From Anaerococcus obesiensis ph10 (GTDB lineage: Bacteria > Bacillota > Clostridia > Tissierellales > Peptoniphilaceae): DNA of 64,000 bases. Both the position numbers and the translations under genes were made by a program. Numbering within the stretch: the stretch's first letter is position 1; each line of letters begins with the position of its first letter. The notes below the pieces were generated by a model. That model was given only the letters and a program-made list of their open reading frames with translations. It did no database searches and had not been told where the DNA came from. Below are positions 1 to 9,437 of the stretch, piece after piece. The DNA is taken from contig NZ_HE978531.1 of the NCBI RefSeq assembly GCF_000311745.1, positions 418,787 to 482,786 of the forward strand. Direction: 5' to 3'.

Positions 1-366
1 AAAGCAAACTGTAGTTTTAAAGTAAGCATCTCTATTTTCACAATTTTTTAATTCATCTAATAGTTTATCCCTATTGTCTTTATATGTTGGATTATCTCCA
101 GCATATCTATGAGAATAAACACCTGGTCTTAAATCTAGTGATTTTACAAATAAACCTGTATCATCAGCAAGTGTTGGTACTTTTAAAATATCATATAAAG
201 TTTTTGCTTTTTTATAAGCATTTTCTTTTAATGTTTCTCCATCTTCCTCAACTTCAAAATTATCTACATTATAATCTTTAGTTGTATATATTTTTATATT
301 CTCCCCTAAAATTTCTTTGATTTCTCTAACCTTATCTTTGTTAGATGTTGCTAATACTATCTTCAT
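1..366 (-). CDS. rdgB: XTP/dITP diphosphatase (RdgB/HAM1), 3' end cut by window edge
   Basis: This is a house-cleaning pyrophosphatase that hydrolyses non-canonical purine nucleoside triphosphates (ITP, XTP) to monophosphates. The translation starts MKIVLATSNKDKVREIK, the family's N-terminal substrate-binding motif, and contains ADDTGLFVKSLDLRPGVYS, the conserved catalytic segment. About 122 codons are visible; family members are near 195 residues, so the C-terminal third lies outside the window. It is the last visible gene of the operon that begins near 8019 and follows the lipoprotein gene by 58 bases. Family assignment is secure; substrate range is taken from the family. Confidence 0.93.
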   Translation of the reverse strand, partial: MKIVLATSNKDKVREIKEILGENIKIYTTKDYNVDNFEVEEDGETLKENAYKKAKTLYDILKVPTLADDTGLFVKSLDLRPGVYSHRYAGDNPTYKDNRDKLLDELKNCENRDAYFKTTVCF

Positions 367-424
367 ATTCACCTCTTAATAAATCTTATCAAATATTTTA
401 AAGTCAAGTCAATTTTTTGTTTTA

Positions 425-1900
425 TTAATGTATGATTATATTATTATCGCTGAATAATTTCTCCCATTTTTCAGCATACGAACCCAAACCTTGTTCAAAC
501 ATAATAATATCTGTTGAATTTGATAGTTGAATTGAAAATTTAGGATTTGGATCTATTAGTCCATTTCTTACATTATAAAATAAAATTTCATCTGGAGTTT
601 GTACAGCAACATATTGTCCATTAACTAGCTCAAAATAATCTTTGGCATGACTGTTAATATTTTTTATCATATCAACTGTTATGTCCTTTTTATTTTGCTC
701 TAAAAGCTCTTCTGTTATTGCCATATCTATAGGAAATGATTTTTGTTCTAAATTTTCATCCTTTTTCATTTGATAAGAAGATTCCAACTGCCACAAACCA
801 AAATTTCTTATAAAACCAAAATTTGTAAAATCGTAAGATATTTTATTATCATCAAGAGAGCCTACATTTTGACTAATTTGATCATAAACTACATTTTTAA
901 ATATGTCCTTACTCTTACTTTCTCCTGTAAACTCTTTAATTGTAAGAAAAGAATCATTTGATAACTGGTCAGTTTTTAACATAGCATATTTATTTATTGG
1001 AAGTTTATCAGAAACTAAGTTGTAGTCAAAAGAAATATAATCTTCATCTACATAATTGATTTTTAAATCAATATCACTGTTTTCAAACTTATACTTATCC
1101 TTATATTTTTTATCATTCATCTTGTTTTCTAATTTTATTGGATAAGCTAAAATATTATCGTATTTTTTATTTTTAGTATTTATTTCACATTTTAAACGCC
1201 AAAATTCTTCTTTTAAAGGGAAAAATATATGCTCAGCTTTTTCAATTCTCGCCATTTTATTTGGCTCAAGTCTAATACAATAAGTATAGTAATAATAATT
1301 TGGACTTGATGTATTATTATCAACTCTTTCCCTTACGCCTATTAATACACTTGTATCTTCTTCTACTTTTTCTCCAGTTTTTGTAGTAGTTCTTTCTTTT
1401 GACGCTCTCTTTGCATATTTTTTTATAACATTTCTTTTTACAGATTTATCTATTTTCTTTAAAATAACTGCACAATCTTCTTGAATATAAAAGATAGTAT
1501 CTTTGTCCAAAACAACAAAATCTCTAGAATACAATTGTCCTTGATTTGCTGATAAGATTTTTACGTATGATTTTGATGATAAATCTAAATCTAAGGACCT
1601 ACTTTCTAAATAGGATTTTAAATTTACATATTTTGTAGAAAATTTTGGTGGATAAGCATAATCATCATTTAAAGCTACTAAATTTTTATCAATATATAAT
1701 TTGTCATTTATTTTTACATTTGATAAATCAGTTGTGCCTGATGCCTTTTTTATTTCGCTTACTTGCCATGTTCCTTTTAAAATTGGATCTTCTACTTTTG
1801 GAGCTTCAATTAATTCTGTCACATCTTCAGGTCTTCCAAAACTACATGCAGTTAAAACAAAAAGAAATATTAATAGTATTAATTTTTTAAATTTTTTCAT
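425..1900 (-). CDS. Lipoprotein of unknown function in a two-component operon
   Basis: Secreted lipoprotein of 491 residues. The N-terminus has a short lysine-rich head, a hydrophobic stretch (about residues 7-18) and a lipobox LTAC with the lipidated Cys at about residue 19. The rest is hydrophilic, lysine/aspartate-rich, with repeated hydrophobic/aromatic beta-strand-like patches. I recognise no enzyme motif or named family. Its start overlaps the stop of the histidine kinase gene by 4 bases, so the two are probably translationally coupled. A role in envelope sensing or as an output of the two-component system is inference from position only. Confidence 0.8.
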   Translation of the reverse strand: MKKFKKLILLIFLFVLTACSFGRPEDVTELIEAPKVEDPILKGTWQVSEIKKASGTTDLSNVKINDKLYIDKNLVALNDDYAYPPKFSTKYVNLKSYLESRSLDLDLSSKSYVKILSANQGQLYSRDFVVLDKDTIFYIQEDCAVILKKIDKSVKRNVIKKYAKRASKERTTTKTGEKVEEDTSVLIGVRERVDNNTSSPNYYYYTYCIRLEPNKMARIEKAEHIFFPLKEEFWRLKCEINTKNKKYDNILAYPIKLENKMNDKKYKDKYKFENSDIDLKINYVDEDYISFDYNLVSDKLPINKYAMLKTDQLSNDSFLTIKEFTGESKSKDIFKNVVYDQISQNVGSLDDNKISYDFTNFGFIRNFGLWQLESSYQMKKDENLEQKSFPIDMAITEELLEQNKKDITVDMIKNINSHAKDYFELVNGQYVAVQTPDEILFYNVRNGLIDPNPKFSIQLSNSTDIIMFEQGLGSYAEKWEKLFSDNNIIIH

Positions 1901-3336
1901 ACTTTAGCCCTCGGTAAAACTACAATGACAGAAGTCCCAACTGTATATTTACTTTTTATTACAAGTTTTCCATCATGAGCTTTTACTATTTCCTCACAAA
2001 TAGATAAGCCCAATCCAGTTTGGCTTTTTGATGAAGAACCTTTGAAAAATTTACTAGAAACAAAAGAAATTTCATCTTCCTTTATTCCTTCCCCATCATC
2101 TTTAACTTCAATATTTACATTTTCGTCTTCTTTGCTTATAAAAATATCAATATGTCCATCTTTTGGAGTAAATTTCATGGCATTGTCAATGATATTTATA
2201 AAGACTTCTTTCATTCTATTTTTATCACAATTAACAATAATTTCTTCATAAGCAGTTTTAAAATCAAAATTTATTTTTTCGTTTAAACTTCTAGGATAAA
2301 GTTGTTGATAAACTTCTTTTGCAATCTCAACAATATTAAGATCTTCTTTTTCATATTGAAAAGATGTGGAAGATAATCTTGAAAAATTAAGAAGATCTTC
2401 TACCATAAGTGATAATCTTTCTCCCTCATTTTCAATTATAGTTAATCCTTGATTTAGCATATCTTCATTTTTTTGAATTTCTTTTGCTTGTAAAGTTATT
2501 GCCCAACCTTTAATAGAAGTAAGTGGAGTTCTAAGCTCATGTGAAACAGAAGATATAAATTCATTTTTCATATCTTCTCTTTTAACTATATTTTCACTCA
2601 TATAATTAAGAGTTTGCCCTAGTTCGGAAATTTCATTTTTTCCATCTTCACTGGCTTTTACTTTAAAATCTCCCTGAGCTAATTTTTCTCCAACCTTTGT
2701 CAAATTTTTAATTGGGACAATCCATCTTTTTGATGCATAAAAAGAAACCACCAGCGCAAAAAGAAAAATTGTAAAGCCAAAAAATAAAAATATAATCATT
2801 TGATTATTTACATTTTCTTTTACTTTTGCAGTAGAAGAAATTAGCCTTATAATGCCAATTTGTTTTTGGTTATCGCTTAATGGATATGAAAGAGCTATAA
2901 CTTCTTCTCCAGTTTTTTTATTTATTATTTTTTGGTAAGAATATTCCCCTTTATTTGCATTGATGACATCAGTTGATTTTATTTTAGTTCCAATTTTTGA
3001 AGAGCCAAGTGAATCAAATAAAACATTGGAAGAATTATCTAAGATTTGAACTTGGCTAACATTATTTCTATAAAAAGAATTTTTATCTCCAATTACAATC
3101 TCCGAAAGATCATATCTTGACAAATAATTTGAATATAAAACCTGATTGTATTTTGCTTGATTAAGCATAGCTCCAACAAGTGCAGATTCATAATAATTAG
3201 TAATTGACCTATATGAAAAAATTTCAAATCCTACAACAACTAAAGTTACAAAAATCATTATTATTTTCATAATACTAAAAATTATGCTATTAAAATTTAT
3301 TTTAAATAATGATTTTTTCTTTTTTTCTATCTCCAT
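1897..3336 (-). CDS. Membrane sensor histidine kinase (WalK/PhoR-like)
   Basis: Sensor kinase of 479 residues. Order of parts: cytoplasmic Lys-rich head; TM1 about 20-42; extracytoplasmic sensor domain about 43-178; TM2 about 180-200; HAMP linker about 203-255; HisKA with the phospho-acceptor in SVSHELRTPLTSIKGW (His about 266); HATPase with N-box NIIDNAMKFTP (about 381-390), G1 DDGEGI and G2 GLGLSI. It overlaps the response regulator gene by 10 bases, so the two are an obvious pair. The layout resembles WalK but lacks an intracellular PAS domain, so PhoR-like is as good a name. The signal is unknown. Confidence 0.93.
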   Translation of the reverse strand: MEIEKKKKSLFKINFNSIIFSIMKIIMIFVTLVVVGFEIFSYRSITNYYESALVGAMLNQAKYNQVLYSNYLSRYDLSEIVIGDKNSFYRNNVSQVQILDNSSNVLFDSLGSSKIGTKIKSTDVINANKGEYSYQKIINKKTGEEVIALSYPLSDNQKQIGIIRLISSTAKVKENVNNQMIIFLFFGFTIFLFALVVSFYASKRWIVPIKNLTKVGEKLAQGDFKVKASEDGKNEISELGQTLNYMSENIVKREDMKNEFISSVSHELRTPLTSIKGWAITLQAKEIQKNEDMLNQGLTIIENEGERLSLMVEDLLNFSRLSSTSFQYEKEDLNIVEIAKEVYQQLYPRSLNEKINFDFKTAYEEIIVNCDKNRMKEVFINIIDNAMKFTPKDGHIDIFISKEDENVNIEVKDDGEGIKEDEISFVSSKFFKGSSSKSQTGLGLSICEEIVKAHDGKLVIKSKYTVGTSVIVVLPRAKV

Positions 3337-4022
3337 CTATAACCTGTTCCCCAAACTGTTTCTATATACTCGGGTCTTGCTGGATTTTCTTCAATTTTTG
3401 CTCTAATTCTTCTTATATTTACATCTACGATTTTTGTATCTGTGCTATAATTATCGCCCCAAGTATCTTTCATTATTTCCATTCTACTCATTGCCTTACC
3501 TTTATTTAAAATAAAGTTTTTTAATATTGTAAACTCAGTTGGTGTAACATCAATTTCTATATTATTTTTATAAAAATTTCTAGAATACAAATCTAATTTG
3601 AATACACCATCTTCGAGAACATTTTCATTTTTTTCTTCTTTTTCTACATCAATAAATTTAACTCTTCTCATCAAAGATTTAACTCTTAAAATTAGCTCTT
3701 GAGGATTGAACGGTTTTATAATGTAATCATCACACCCTCTTTCAAGACCTAAAATTTTATCAATATCTTGACTTTTTGCTGACACCATAATTATTCCAAC
3801 TTTTGGATATTTTTTTCTTATGCTATCGCAAACTTCATAGCCACTAATTCCTGGTAGCATTATATCTAAAATACAAACCAAAGGTTCTTCTTCATCTGCT
3901 AATCTCAATGCTTCTTCTCCACTACCAGCTTCAATAATATTAAATCCAGCATACTCAAGATTTATTTTCATAAATTGTCTGATATGTTCTTCGTCATCGC
4001 AAATCAAAATTTTATCACTCAT
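3327..4022 (-). CDS. OmpR/PhoB-family response regulator
   Basis: Two-domain transcription regulator of 231 residues. The receiver domain has the acidic pair DD (9-10), phospho-acceptor Asp53 in CILDIMLPG, the switch residue in VSAKS and Lys103 in IIKPF. The C-terminal winged helix (about 135-230) has the TPTEFTIL and VDVNIRRIRAKIE segments and ends in ETVWGTGYRWR, typical of the OmpR/PhoB DNA-binding domain. It overlaps both neighbours (kinase by 10 bases, ROK kinase by 8), showing tight co-expression with its sensor. The regulon cannot be told from the sequence. Confidence 0.95.
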   Translation of the reverse strand: MSDKILICDDEEHIRQFMKINLEYAGFNIIEAGSGEEALRLADEEEPLVCILDIMLPGISGYEVCDSIRKKYPKVGIIMVSAKSQDIDKILGLERGCDDYIIKPFNPQELILRVKSLMRRVKFIDVEKEEKNENVLEDGVFKLDLYSRNFYKNNIEIDVTPTEFTILKNFILNKGKAMSRMEIMKDTWGDNYSTDTKIVDVNIRRIRAKIEENPARPEYIETVWGTGYRWR

Positions 4023-4917
4023 TTTTTAACCTTTCCATTGCAATTCTTCCTGCACCAATAACACCAGCTTCATTTAAAAATTTAGCTGATTTGATTTCAA
4101 TTTTATCAGATAAATGGCAATATTTTTTGAAATTTTCCAAAACTTCATTCCACCAAAAATCTTTAGAATTTATTACTCCACCACCAACAATTATTAATTG
4201 AGGATCAAAAATATTTCTCAAGCTTGTTAAAAACCAAGCCAAATCGCTTGTAAATCTTTCAATGACTTTTTTTGCATTTTCATCATCATCATTAGCAAGT
4301 TTAAATATTTCTTGCCCATTTAATTCATTTCTTGTTAATTCTTCATAATGTCTTACAATAGCAGTTCCAGAACAATAACTTTCTGCACAACCACTTTGTC
4401 CACATGTACAATATTCTCCATCAGGATGTAAAATTATATGTCCAAGCTCTGCTCCTTGAAAATTACTTCCAGATAATAATCCCATTTTTTCATTATAAAC
4501 AGCCCCGCCAAGTCCTGTTCCAATTGTAATCATAACTATATCATTATAACCTTTACCAGCCCCTAGCCATTTTTCACAAACCAAAGCTATATTTGCATCA
4601 TTTTCTACAAATACAGGAAGTCCTGATATTTTTTCAAGTTCTTTTTTTAAATTAAGACCTGTCCAACCATCTATGTTTCCTGCAAAAGTAACTATTCCAT
4701 TTTCTGAATCTATAAAACCAGGTGTTCCAACGCCAATGGCTTCAATTTCGTCAGTTTTTAAAAACTCTATAATTTTTGAAATATTTTCTAAAACTTTATC
4801 TTTTCCTTCTCTAGCACAAGTTTCAAGTCTATAAGTTTTTAAAATTTCTCCGTTTTCATCAATTACAGCACCTTGGATTTTTGTTCCACCTATATCAAGT
4901 CCTATTGTTTTAGTCAT
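4015..4917 (-). CDS. glcK: ROK-family glucokinase
   Basis: Cytosolic sugar kinase of 300 residues that would phosphorylate glucose with ATP. It shows the ROK N-terminal phosphate loop GLDIGGTKIQGAVID, the substrate segment FVENDANIA, the glycine-rich GTGLGGAV and the Zn-binding motif CTCGQSGCAES typical of bacterial ROK glucokinases. C-terminal IIVGGGVINS is the second nucleotide-binding strand. It overlaps the nucleoside kinase and response regulator genes by a few bases, so it belongs to the same transcript. It lacks the N-terminal DNA-binding domain of ROK repressors. Glucose specificity is the usual assignment; N-acetylglucosamine or N-acetylmannosamine remain possible. Confidence 0.85.
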   Translation of the reverse strand: MTKTIGLDIGGTKIQGAVIDENGEILKTYRLETCAREGKDKVLENISKIIEFLKTDEIEAIGVGTPGFIDSENGIVTFAGNIDGWTGLNLKKELEKISGLPVFVENDANIALVCEKWLGAGKGYNDIVMITIGTGLGGAVYNEKMGLLSGSNFQGAELGHIILHPDGEYCTCGQSGCAESYCSGTAIVRHYEELTRNELNGQEIFKLANDDDENAKKVIERFTSDLAWFLTSLRNIFDPQLIIVGGGVINSKDFWWNEVLENFKKYCHLSDKIEIKSAKFLNEAGVIGAGRIAMERLKNE

Positions 4918-6538
4918 TATCTTCTCCTATAAATTCTCTTAGTATTGAGTGATCGTCAATTATTTTTGTATTTTCAATTTCTACAAAATATGACAAAATA
5001 TTTTCAAGCCTATCAACCATATAATAATATTTAGAATTTTTTGAAACTTGTTTGAAACATTCTATGGCGTATTTTTTTAATGCATTATATTCATATATAA
5101 GTGATGAATCAACATAAAAATCTGCCCTGTTTTGATAAGGAAAAATATATTTTTGCTCTCCTAATTTTACCTTATCCCAAGATTTTAAAGTTTCTAAAGT
5201 ATCATATCCTCTGTACTTGTTATCTCTAACTATTCTTCTTATAAGTCTTGTTTCAGTTGATGAAATTCTATTTGTTGAGTCTATATTTATACCTGTTAAA
5301 ACTGAAACGTAAATTTTGTATTTATTTTTTTCTGGTATATAGTCAGTTAGTTTTGGATTTAGAGCATGAATTCCTTCTATTATCAAAATCGTATTATCTT
5401 TCATTTTTATTTTTTTATTTGATAAGGTTCTAATTCCTTTTATAAAATTAAATGAAGGTAAAATAACTTCTTTGCCCTCTAAAAGATCTAATAAATCTTC
5501 ATTTAAACTATGTAGATCTATGGCATCAATACTTTCAAAATCCTTATTTCCATTTTCATCTAAGGGCGTTTTATTTCTATCTACAAAATAATCATCAGTT
5601 GAAATTACATAAGCATCTTTTCCCAATACCGCAAGTTGAATTGCTAATTTTTTTGCTGTAGTTGTCTTTCCTGATGAGGAAGGACCTGCAAGCATAACTA
5701 TATTCATATTATTTGCAATAATATCTTTGGCACATTTATTTAACTGATTATTATAATATGTTTCATTAACATTAACCAAGCTTTCAATTTTATCATTTAT
5801 TACTAATTCATTTAAGTCGCTTGCAAAATTAATCCCCAATAGATTTGTCCATCTTTTTGATCTTTCATATATTTTTGGTATATTAATTTGCTCTTTAAAA
5901 TCTAATAATTTTGAATTTTCAGATTTTTTATAATTTATTAAAATTCCTGGATGATAATAAATTATATCAAAATCTTCTATCCAAGATGATTTTGGGCATA
6001 AATAATTAGTAAAAAAATAAAATTTATCTTTTACGTCGTATATATTTATTTCATTTAAATCTAAGCTATTTAATAAATTGTACTTATCTAAGTCATCATT
6101 TTCTTTAAAGATTTTAAGAGCTTCATATTTTTTGTAAGTTTTTTTAACAATTGGAAAATCTTCTTTTATTAGATTTTCCATCTCTTTTTTTATTTTTTCT
6201 ATATCTTTATGTAAGATTTTAAAATTTTCAACTGATAAGTATAAGCAATTATTAACAGAATATTCTATATTAACTTTTTTGTTTTTATAAATTTTTTCTA
6301 TTGCAAGCATACAAATCAAAGCTATGGTAGATTCATAGGATAAATTTGCTATGTGAGTATATTTTTTTATTAAATCTATTTTGTCATCTTGAGAAATTTC
6401 ATAATTAAGATCTACAATTTTACCTTTCACATTTGCTAAAACATAATCTTTAAAATTATTTGGGTATTTTTCTTTTATAATTTCATATAAAAATTTTTTA
6501 TTTGTTTTTAAAAACTCATCATTTAATAAGATTTCCAT
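4910..6538 (-). CDS. Nucleoside kinase with N-terminal extension (uridine kinase-like)
   Basis: Protein of 542 residues with a C-terminal phosphoribulokinase/uridine-kinase-type P-loop domain: Walker A GPSSSGKTTTAKKLA at about 285-300, STDDYFVDRN as the uridine kinase-like substrate motif, and IIEGIHALNP as the Walker B region. The N-terminal roughly 270 residues match the long-form nucleoside kinases of clostridia, which carry threonyl-tRNA-synthetase-like domains before the kinase. The length fits that family. It overlaps rluA and glcK at its ends. The physiological substrate (uridine, cytidine or another nucleoside) is not determined by sequence. Confidence 0.82.
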   Translation of the reverse strand: MEILLNDEFLKTNKKFLYEIIKEKYPNNFKDYVLANVKGKIVDLNYEISQDDKIDLIKKYTHIANLSYESTIALICMLAIEKIYKNKKVNIEYSVNNCLYLSVENFKILHKDIEKIKKEMENLIKEDFPIVKKTYKKYEALKIFKENDDLDKYNLLNSLDLNEINIYDVKDKFYFFTNYLCPKSSWIEDFDIIYYHPGILINYKKSENSKLLDFKEQINIPKIYERSKRWTNLLGINFASDLNELVINDKIESLVNVNETYYNNQLNKCAKDIIANNMNIVMLAGPSSSGKTTTAKKLAIQLAVLGKDAYVISTDDYFVDRNKTPLDENGNKDFESIDAIDLHSLNEDLLDLLEGKEVILPSFNFIKGIRTLSNKKIKMKDNTILIIEGIHALNPKLTDYIPEKNKYKIYVSVLTGINIDSTNRISSTETRLIRRIVRDNKYRGYDTLETLKSWDKVKLGEQKYIFPYQNRADFYVDSSLIYEYNALKKYAIECFKQVSKNSKYYYMVDRLENILSYFVEIENTKIIDDHSILREFIGEDND

Positions 6539-7478
6539 AGAAGACTTCCTCTTTTAGGTCATTAATTTTTCCTACTTGTCTTGAAATAAATATTTTTTTA
6601 TCTAGATATGATAAATCTTCAATAAAATCAAATTCTAATTTGTAGGCTAATAGAGCTTGATTTTTAAGATTTATTTTTTTATAATCTATATTTGATTTAC
6701 TATATTTTCTATCGCCGATTATTGGTGTAGAATTTTTGCTTAATGAATATCTAATTTGATGGGTTTTTCCAGTAATAAGCTTACACTCTAGTAAAGTAAA
6801 ATTATTTTTTGTTTCTAGAGGATGAAATTTTGTAATAATCCTTTTTCCATCTTCTTTTTCTTTTACCATGTTTTTATTTTCATTTTTTGAAATTCTAGTA
6901 TCAATTTCAAAATCTTTATGAATTTCTCCTTCAACTATAGTAAGGTAATATTTATTTATCTTTCCTTGACGAATTGCTTTGTTAAGACTTCTAAGTGCTT
7001 TTGCATTTTTTGCTCCAATAATAAGCCCTGCAGTATTTCTATCAAGTCTATTTACTATACTTGGTTTAAAGGTTAAATCTCTACTGTTTACCTTGTTTGT
7101 TTTATATAAATATGAAGTCATCTGATCTACTATATTATTTCCATAATCATTTTTATTGGCAGCATGAGATAAAACTCCAGATTTTTTGTCGATTATAATA
7201 ATATTTTCATCTTCATATATTATATCAAGGTCAAAATCACTAGCTTTAAATTCTTTTTTTCTAACCCATTTTTTGTAATCTTCATCTTTAATATACATTG
7301 TAATAATATCGCCATTTTTGACGAAATCATCTTTTTTTGCTCTTTTATCATTTATTTTAAAATTTTTCTTTCTAATATTTTTTTGAATAAGTGATAAGGG
7401 AGCATTTTGTAAATATTTTCTTAAAAATCTGTCAAATCTTTGATTTGCATCATTTTCATTAATTTTAACTTCTATCAT
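6519..7478 (-). CDS. RluA-family 23S rRNA pseudouridine synthase
   Basis: RNA-modifying enzyme with an N-terminal S4 domain (about 1-75) and a RluA catalytic domain. The active-site Asp lies in NRLDRNTAGLIIGAKN, and GKTHQIRYSLS is the second conserved RluA motif. I take the ATG at 7478 (MIEVKINENDANQR) as start because it opens the S4 domain and sits one base after the preceding stop. The longer frame would begin at a TTG inside that gene without a clear ribosome-binding site. Protein length is then about 319 residues. The target uridine is unknown; a second RluA paralogue lies at 19136-19996. Confidence 0.9.
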   Translation of the reverse strand: MIEVKINENDANQRFDRFLRKYLQNAPLSLIQKNIRKKNFKINDKRAKKDDFVKNGDIITMYIKDEDYKKWVRKKEFKASDFDLDIIYEDENIIIIDKKSGVLSHAANKNDYGNNIVDQMTSYLYKTNKVNSRDLTFKPSIVNRLDRNTAGLIIGAKNAKALRSLNKAIRQGKINKYYLTIVEGEIHKDFEIDTRISKNENKNMVKEKEDGKRIITKFHPLETKNNFTLLECKLITGKTHQIRYSLSKNSTPIIGDRKYSKSNIDYKKINLKNQALLAYKLEFDFIEDLSYLDKKIFISRQVGKINDLKEEVFYGNLIK

Positions 7479-7479
7479 A

Positions 7480-8019
7480 TTAATATGATTTATTAACATA
7501 GGAATCAATCATAGATATTTTTGCTTCATCCAAAAAACATTCTCTCTCTTTTAATTTTTGAAGAAGATTTTTATTTTTTGAATGCAGTATCAACTTATCA
7601 AAATCTTTTAGATATATCTCAAATATTTCACCTGTTAATCTTTTTGATTTTAATTTTATGAAATAAGCTTCTATATCCTTATAATCTATCAATTCAAGCA
7701 ATTTTTCTGTTGCTAAATCTTTTAAATAATAATAATTTTCCCTATTGTTTATTTCTTGTTGATATTTTTTCTTTTTTCTAGAAATAAAAGTAAGAGCCAT
7801 TTGATTAGATCTTTTTGCCATTATATTGTAATACTGATAATTATATACAGCTTCTAAAACAGAAGAAATATTTGAAAATGGTTTTAAATCAAGCTTTACC
7901 AAATACCTATAATTTAATTCTAAAAATTCATCTTTACCAATTTTTTGATTAGTTAATAAATCAATGCTTTCCTTTCTCCATTTATTGAAAGATTCTAATT
8001 TTTTTACTTCATCTAACAT
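7480..8019 (-). CDS. Conserved-looking protein of unknown function
   Basis: Protein of 179 residues, Lys- and Tyr-rich, mostly predicted helical, with no signal peptide or membrane segment. I do not recognise its family. Notable local features are the central basic block SRKKKKYQQEINNR and long amphipathic helices after it, which could bind RNA or a partner protein. It is the first gene after a strong terminator at about 8025-8050, so it probably heads the operon running left to rdgB. It directly precedes the RluA gene (one base between stop and start), so a link to RNA metabolism is possible but only positional. Confidence 0.7.
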   Translation of the reverse strand: MLDEVKKLESFNKWRKESIDLLTNQKIGKDEFLELNYRYLVKLDLKPFSNISSVLEAVYNYQYYNIMAKRSNQMALTFISRKKKKYQQEINNRENYYYLKDLATEKLLELIDYKDIEAYFIKLKSKRLTGEIFEIYLKDFDKLILHSKNKNLLQKLKERECFLDEAKISMIDSYVNKSY

Positions 8020-8024
8020 AATAT

Positions 8025-8050
8025 CAAAAAACCGTCTCTTAGAGACGGCT
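8025..8050 (-). terminator. Rho-independent terminator after the P-loop gene
   Basis: A perfect 7-bp stem (CCGTCTC/GAGACGG, 8032-8038 with 8042-8048) and a 3-base loop are followed on the minus strand by a run of six T. It lies just after the stop at 8056 and before the start at 8019, separating two transcripts. Confidence 0.85.
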
Positions 8051-8055
8051 TAAAT

Positions 8056-8484
8056 TTAATCTAATAATTTTGTTTCGTGAATTTCTGCATCAAGAGATTC
8101 AGGTATATCACTTGACTTACAATCTAGGCCAAGATAAATATCTACATTACATTCATTTGAAAGTTTAGTTAAGTCATCTGAAAGTTTCTCAATATTTTCA
8201 CTATTAATATCAATTATATCGTAGATACCATCAATATAAATTTTTCCAATATCATAATCTCTTGCTAATATTCCAGCTATAAATCCTCTAAAAGATTCTA
8301 CAGAATCTATAAAAAAGTTTGAGGCATCAATTAGTCTTACAGAATGGTCAAGTGAATAAATTTGTTCATTATCACTATCAACAAATACTATATTTGTGTT
8401 TCCTTTACCTTTTTCATCATTAGCTTGGTCTATTAACCATTTTGTTTTTCCACTTCCTGATGGTCCTAATACTAAATAAATCAT
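8056..8484 (-). CDS. Small P-loop ATP-binding protein
   Basis: Protein of 142 residues. The N-terminus MIYLVLGPSGSGKTKWLI holds a Walker A motif (about 7-14). Central KIYIDGIYDIIDI looks like a hydrophobic Walker B-type strand ending in Asp, and the fold would be a minimal RecA/adenylate-kinase-like core. No effector domain is present, so its reaction is unknown. Its start overlaps the stop of the radical SAM gene by 4 bases, implying coupled translation with it. A strong terminator follows. This kind of small ATPase is common in Peptoniphilaceae-like genomes but I know of no assigned role. Confidence 0.78.
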   Translation of the reverse strand: MIYLVLGPSGSGKTKWLIDQANDEKGKGNTNIVFVDSDNEQIYSLDHSVRLIDASNFFIDSVESFRGFIAGILARDYDIGKIYIDGIYDIIDINSENIEKLSDDLTKLSNECNVDIYLGLDCKSSDIPESLDAEIHETKLLD

Positions 8485-9437
8485 TTCATCTCTCCCTTTA
8501 ATTTTTTATATTCTTTTTGGCAAGTCATATCGCCTTGAAAAATATTATTTTCGTTCATATAATCTATAATTTCATCTCTAATCATCCACCATGAACAGTT
8601 CCAATTACAAAAAACAGAATCTTCTTTAGGTGCTCTTCCTACAAGTCTTTGTATTGCTACATCCTTATTAATATATCTCAAAAACAAAATAACATTTTTT
8701 TGATAATCTTCTTTTGAGGGCATTTTAAATTCATTGTTTTGATACATTTTTTCAAGTTTTGTATTTTTTATTACAAACAAGGAATGAATTTTAACCTCTT
8801 TTACTCTAAGTACATTAATAATCCTAGCAGTTTCAATTATATCTTCATCATCATCCCAAGGAAGTGATAAGATAACATGAGTACAAATCCTAAATCCATA
8901 TTCATTTATCATATTGCAAGCTTTTATAAAGTCAGCCAAATCTTCACATCTATTAAGAATATTTAGAGTTTTATAATTTGCAGTTTGTAAACCCAATTCT
9001 ATGATTATATCAATCCCTGTTTTTTTTGAAAAATCACTTAAAAAATCTAATTTTTTATATGTGATACAATCACTTCTAGTTGATATTGATATAGCTACAA
9101 TATATTCTTTGTTGCAAGCTTCAATAATATTTTTAAATTTTTCGAACTCTACATAAGTATTTGAAAAGTTTTGAAAATAGGCTATGAACTTTTTTGCTTT
9201 ATATCTACTACCTATATAATTTTTATTTATCTCTAATTGCCTATCAACTGTCAAAAATGAAGGTAAATTTTCAAAACTTCCCCCACTTTCCGAGCAAAAA
9301 ATACATCCTTTTGTACTTTTTTCTCCATCTCTGTTTGGACAGGATAAAGATAATTTTACAGGTAGTTTATATACCTTTTGTCCATATTCTAATTTGTAAT
9401 ATTCTGATATAGGAAAATATGGTAAATCCCTATTCAT
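8481..9437 (-). CDS. Radical SAM protein, TIGR01212 family (YhcC/YtqA-like)
   Basis: Protein of 318 residues. The cluster motif region reads LSLSCPNRDGEKSTKGCIFC, with the three Cys in the extended spacing typical of TIGR01212 (E. coli YhcC, B. subtilis YtqA) rather than the classic CxxxCxxC. Upstream VYKLPVKL and downstream GLQTANYKTLN and THVILSLPWDD are also family signatures. In B. subtilis this family has been linked to wobble-uridine modification of tRNA (MnmL), so a tRNA role is likely here but not proven. It overlaps the DUF1292 gene upstream and the P-loop gene downstream. Confidence 0.9.
   Translation of the reverse strand: MNRDLPYFPISEYYKLEYGQKVYKLPVKLSLSCPNRDGEKSTKGCIFCSESGGSFENLPSFLTVDRQLEINKNYIGSRYKAKKFIAYFQNFSNTYVEFEKFKNIIEACNKEYIVAISISTRSDCITYKKLDFLSDFSKKTGIDIIIELGLQTANYKTLNILNRCEDLADFIKACNMINEYGFRICTHVILSLPWDDDEDIIETARIINVLRVKEVKIHSLFVIKNTKLEKMYQNNEFKMPSKEDYQKNVILFLRYINKDVAIQRLVGRAPKEDSVFCNWNCSWWMIRDEIIDYMNENNIFQGDMTCQKEYKKLKGEMK

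Noticed and set aside
84-281. Plus-strand open frame at the left edge
   Set aside because: It lies antisense to rdgB, has low-complexity Leu/His/Tyr content and no ribosome-binding site, so it is a shadow of the real gene.
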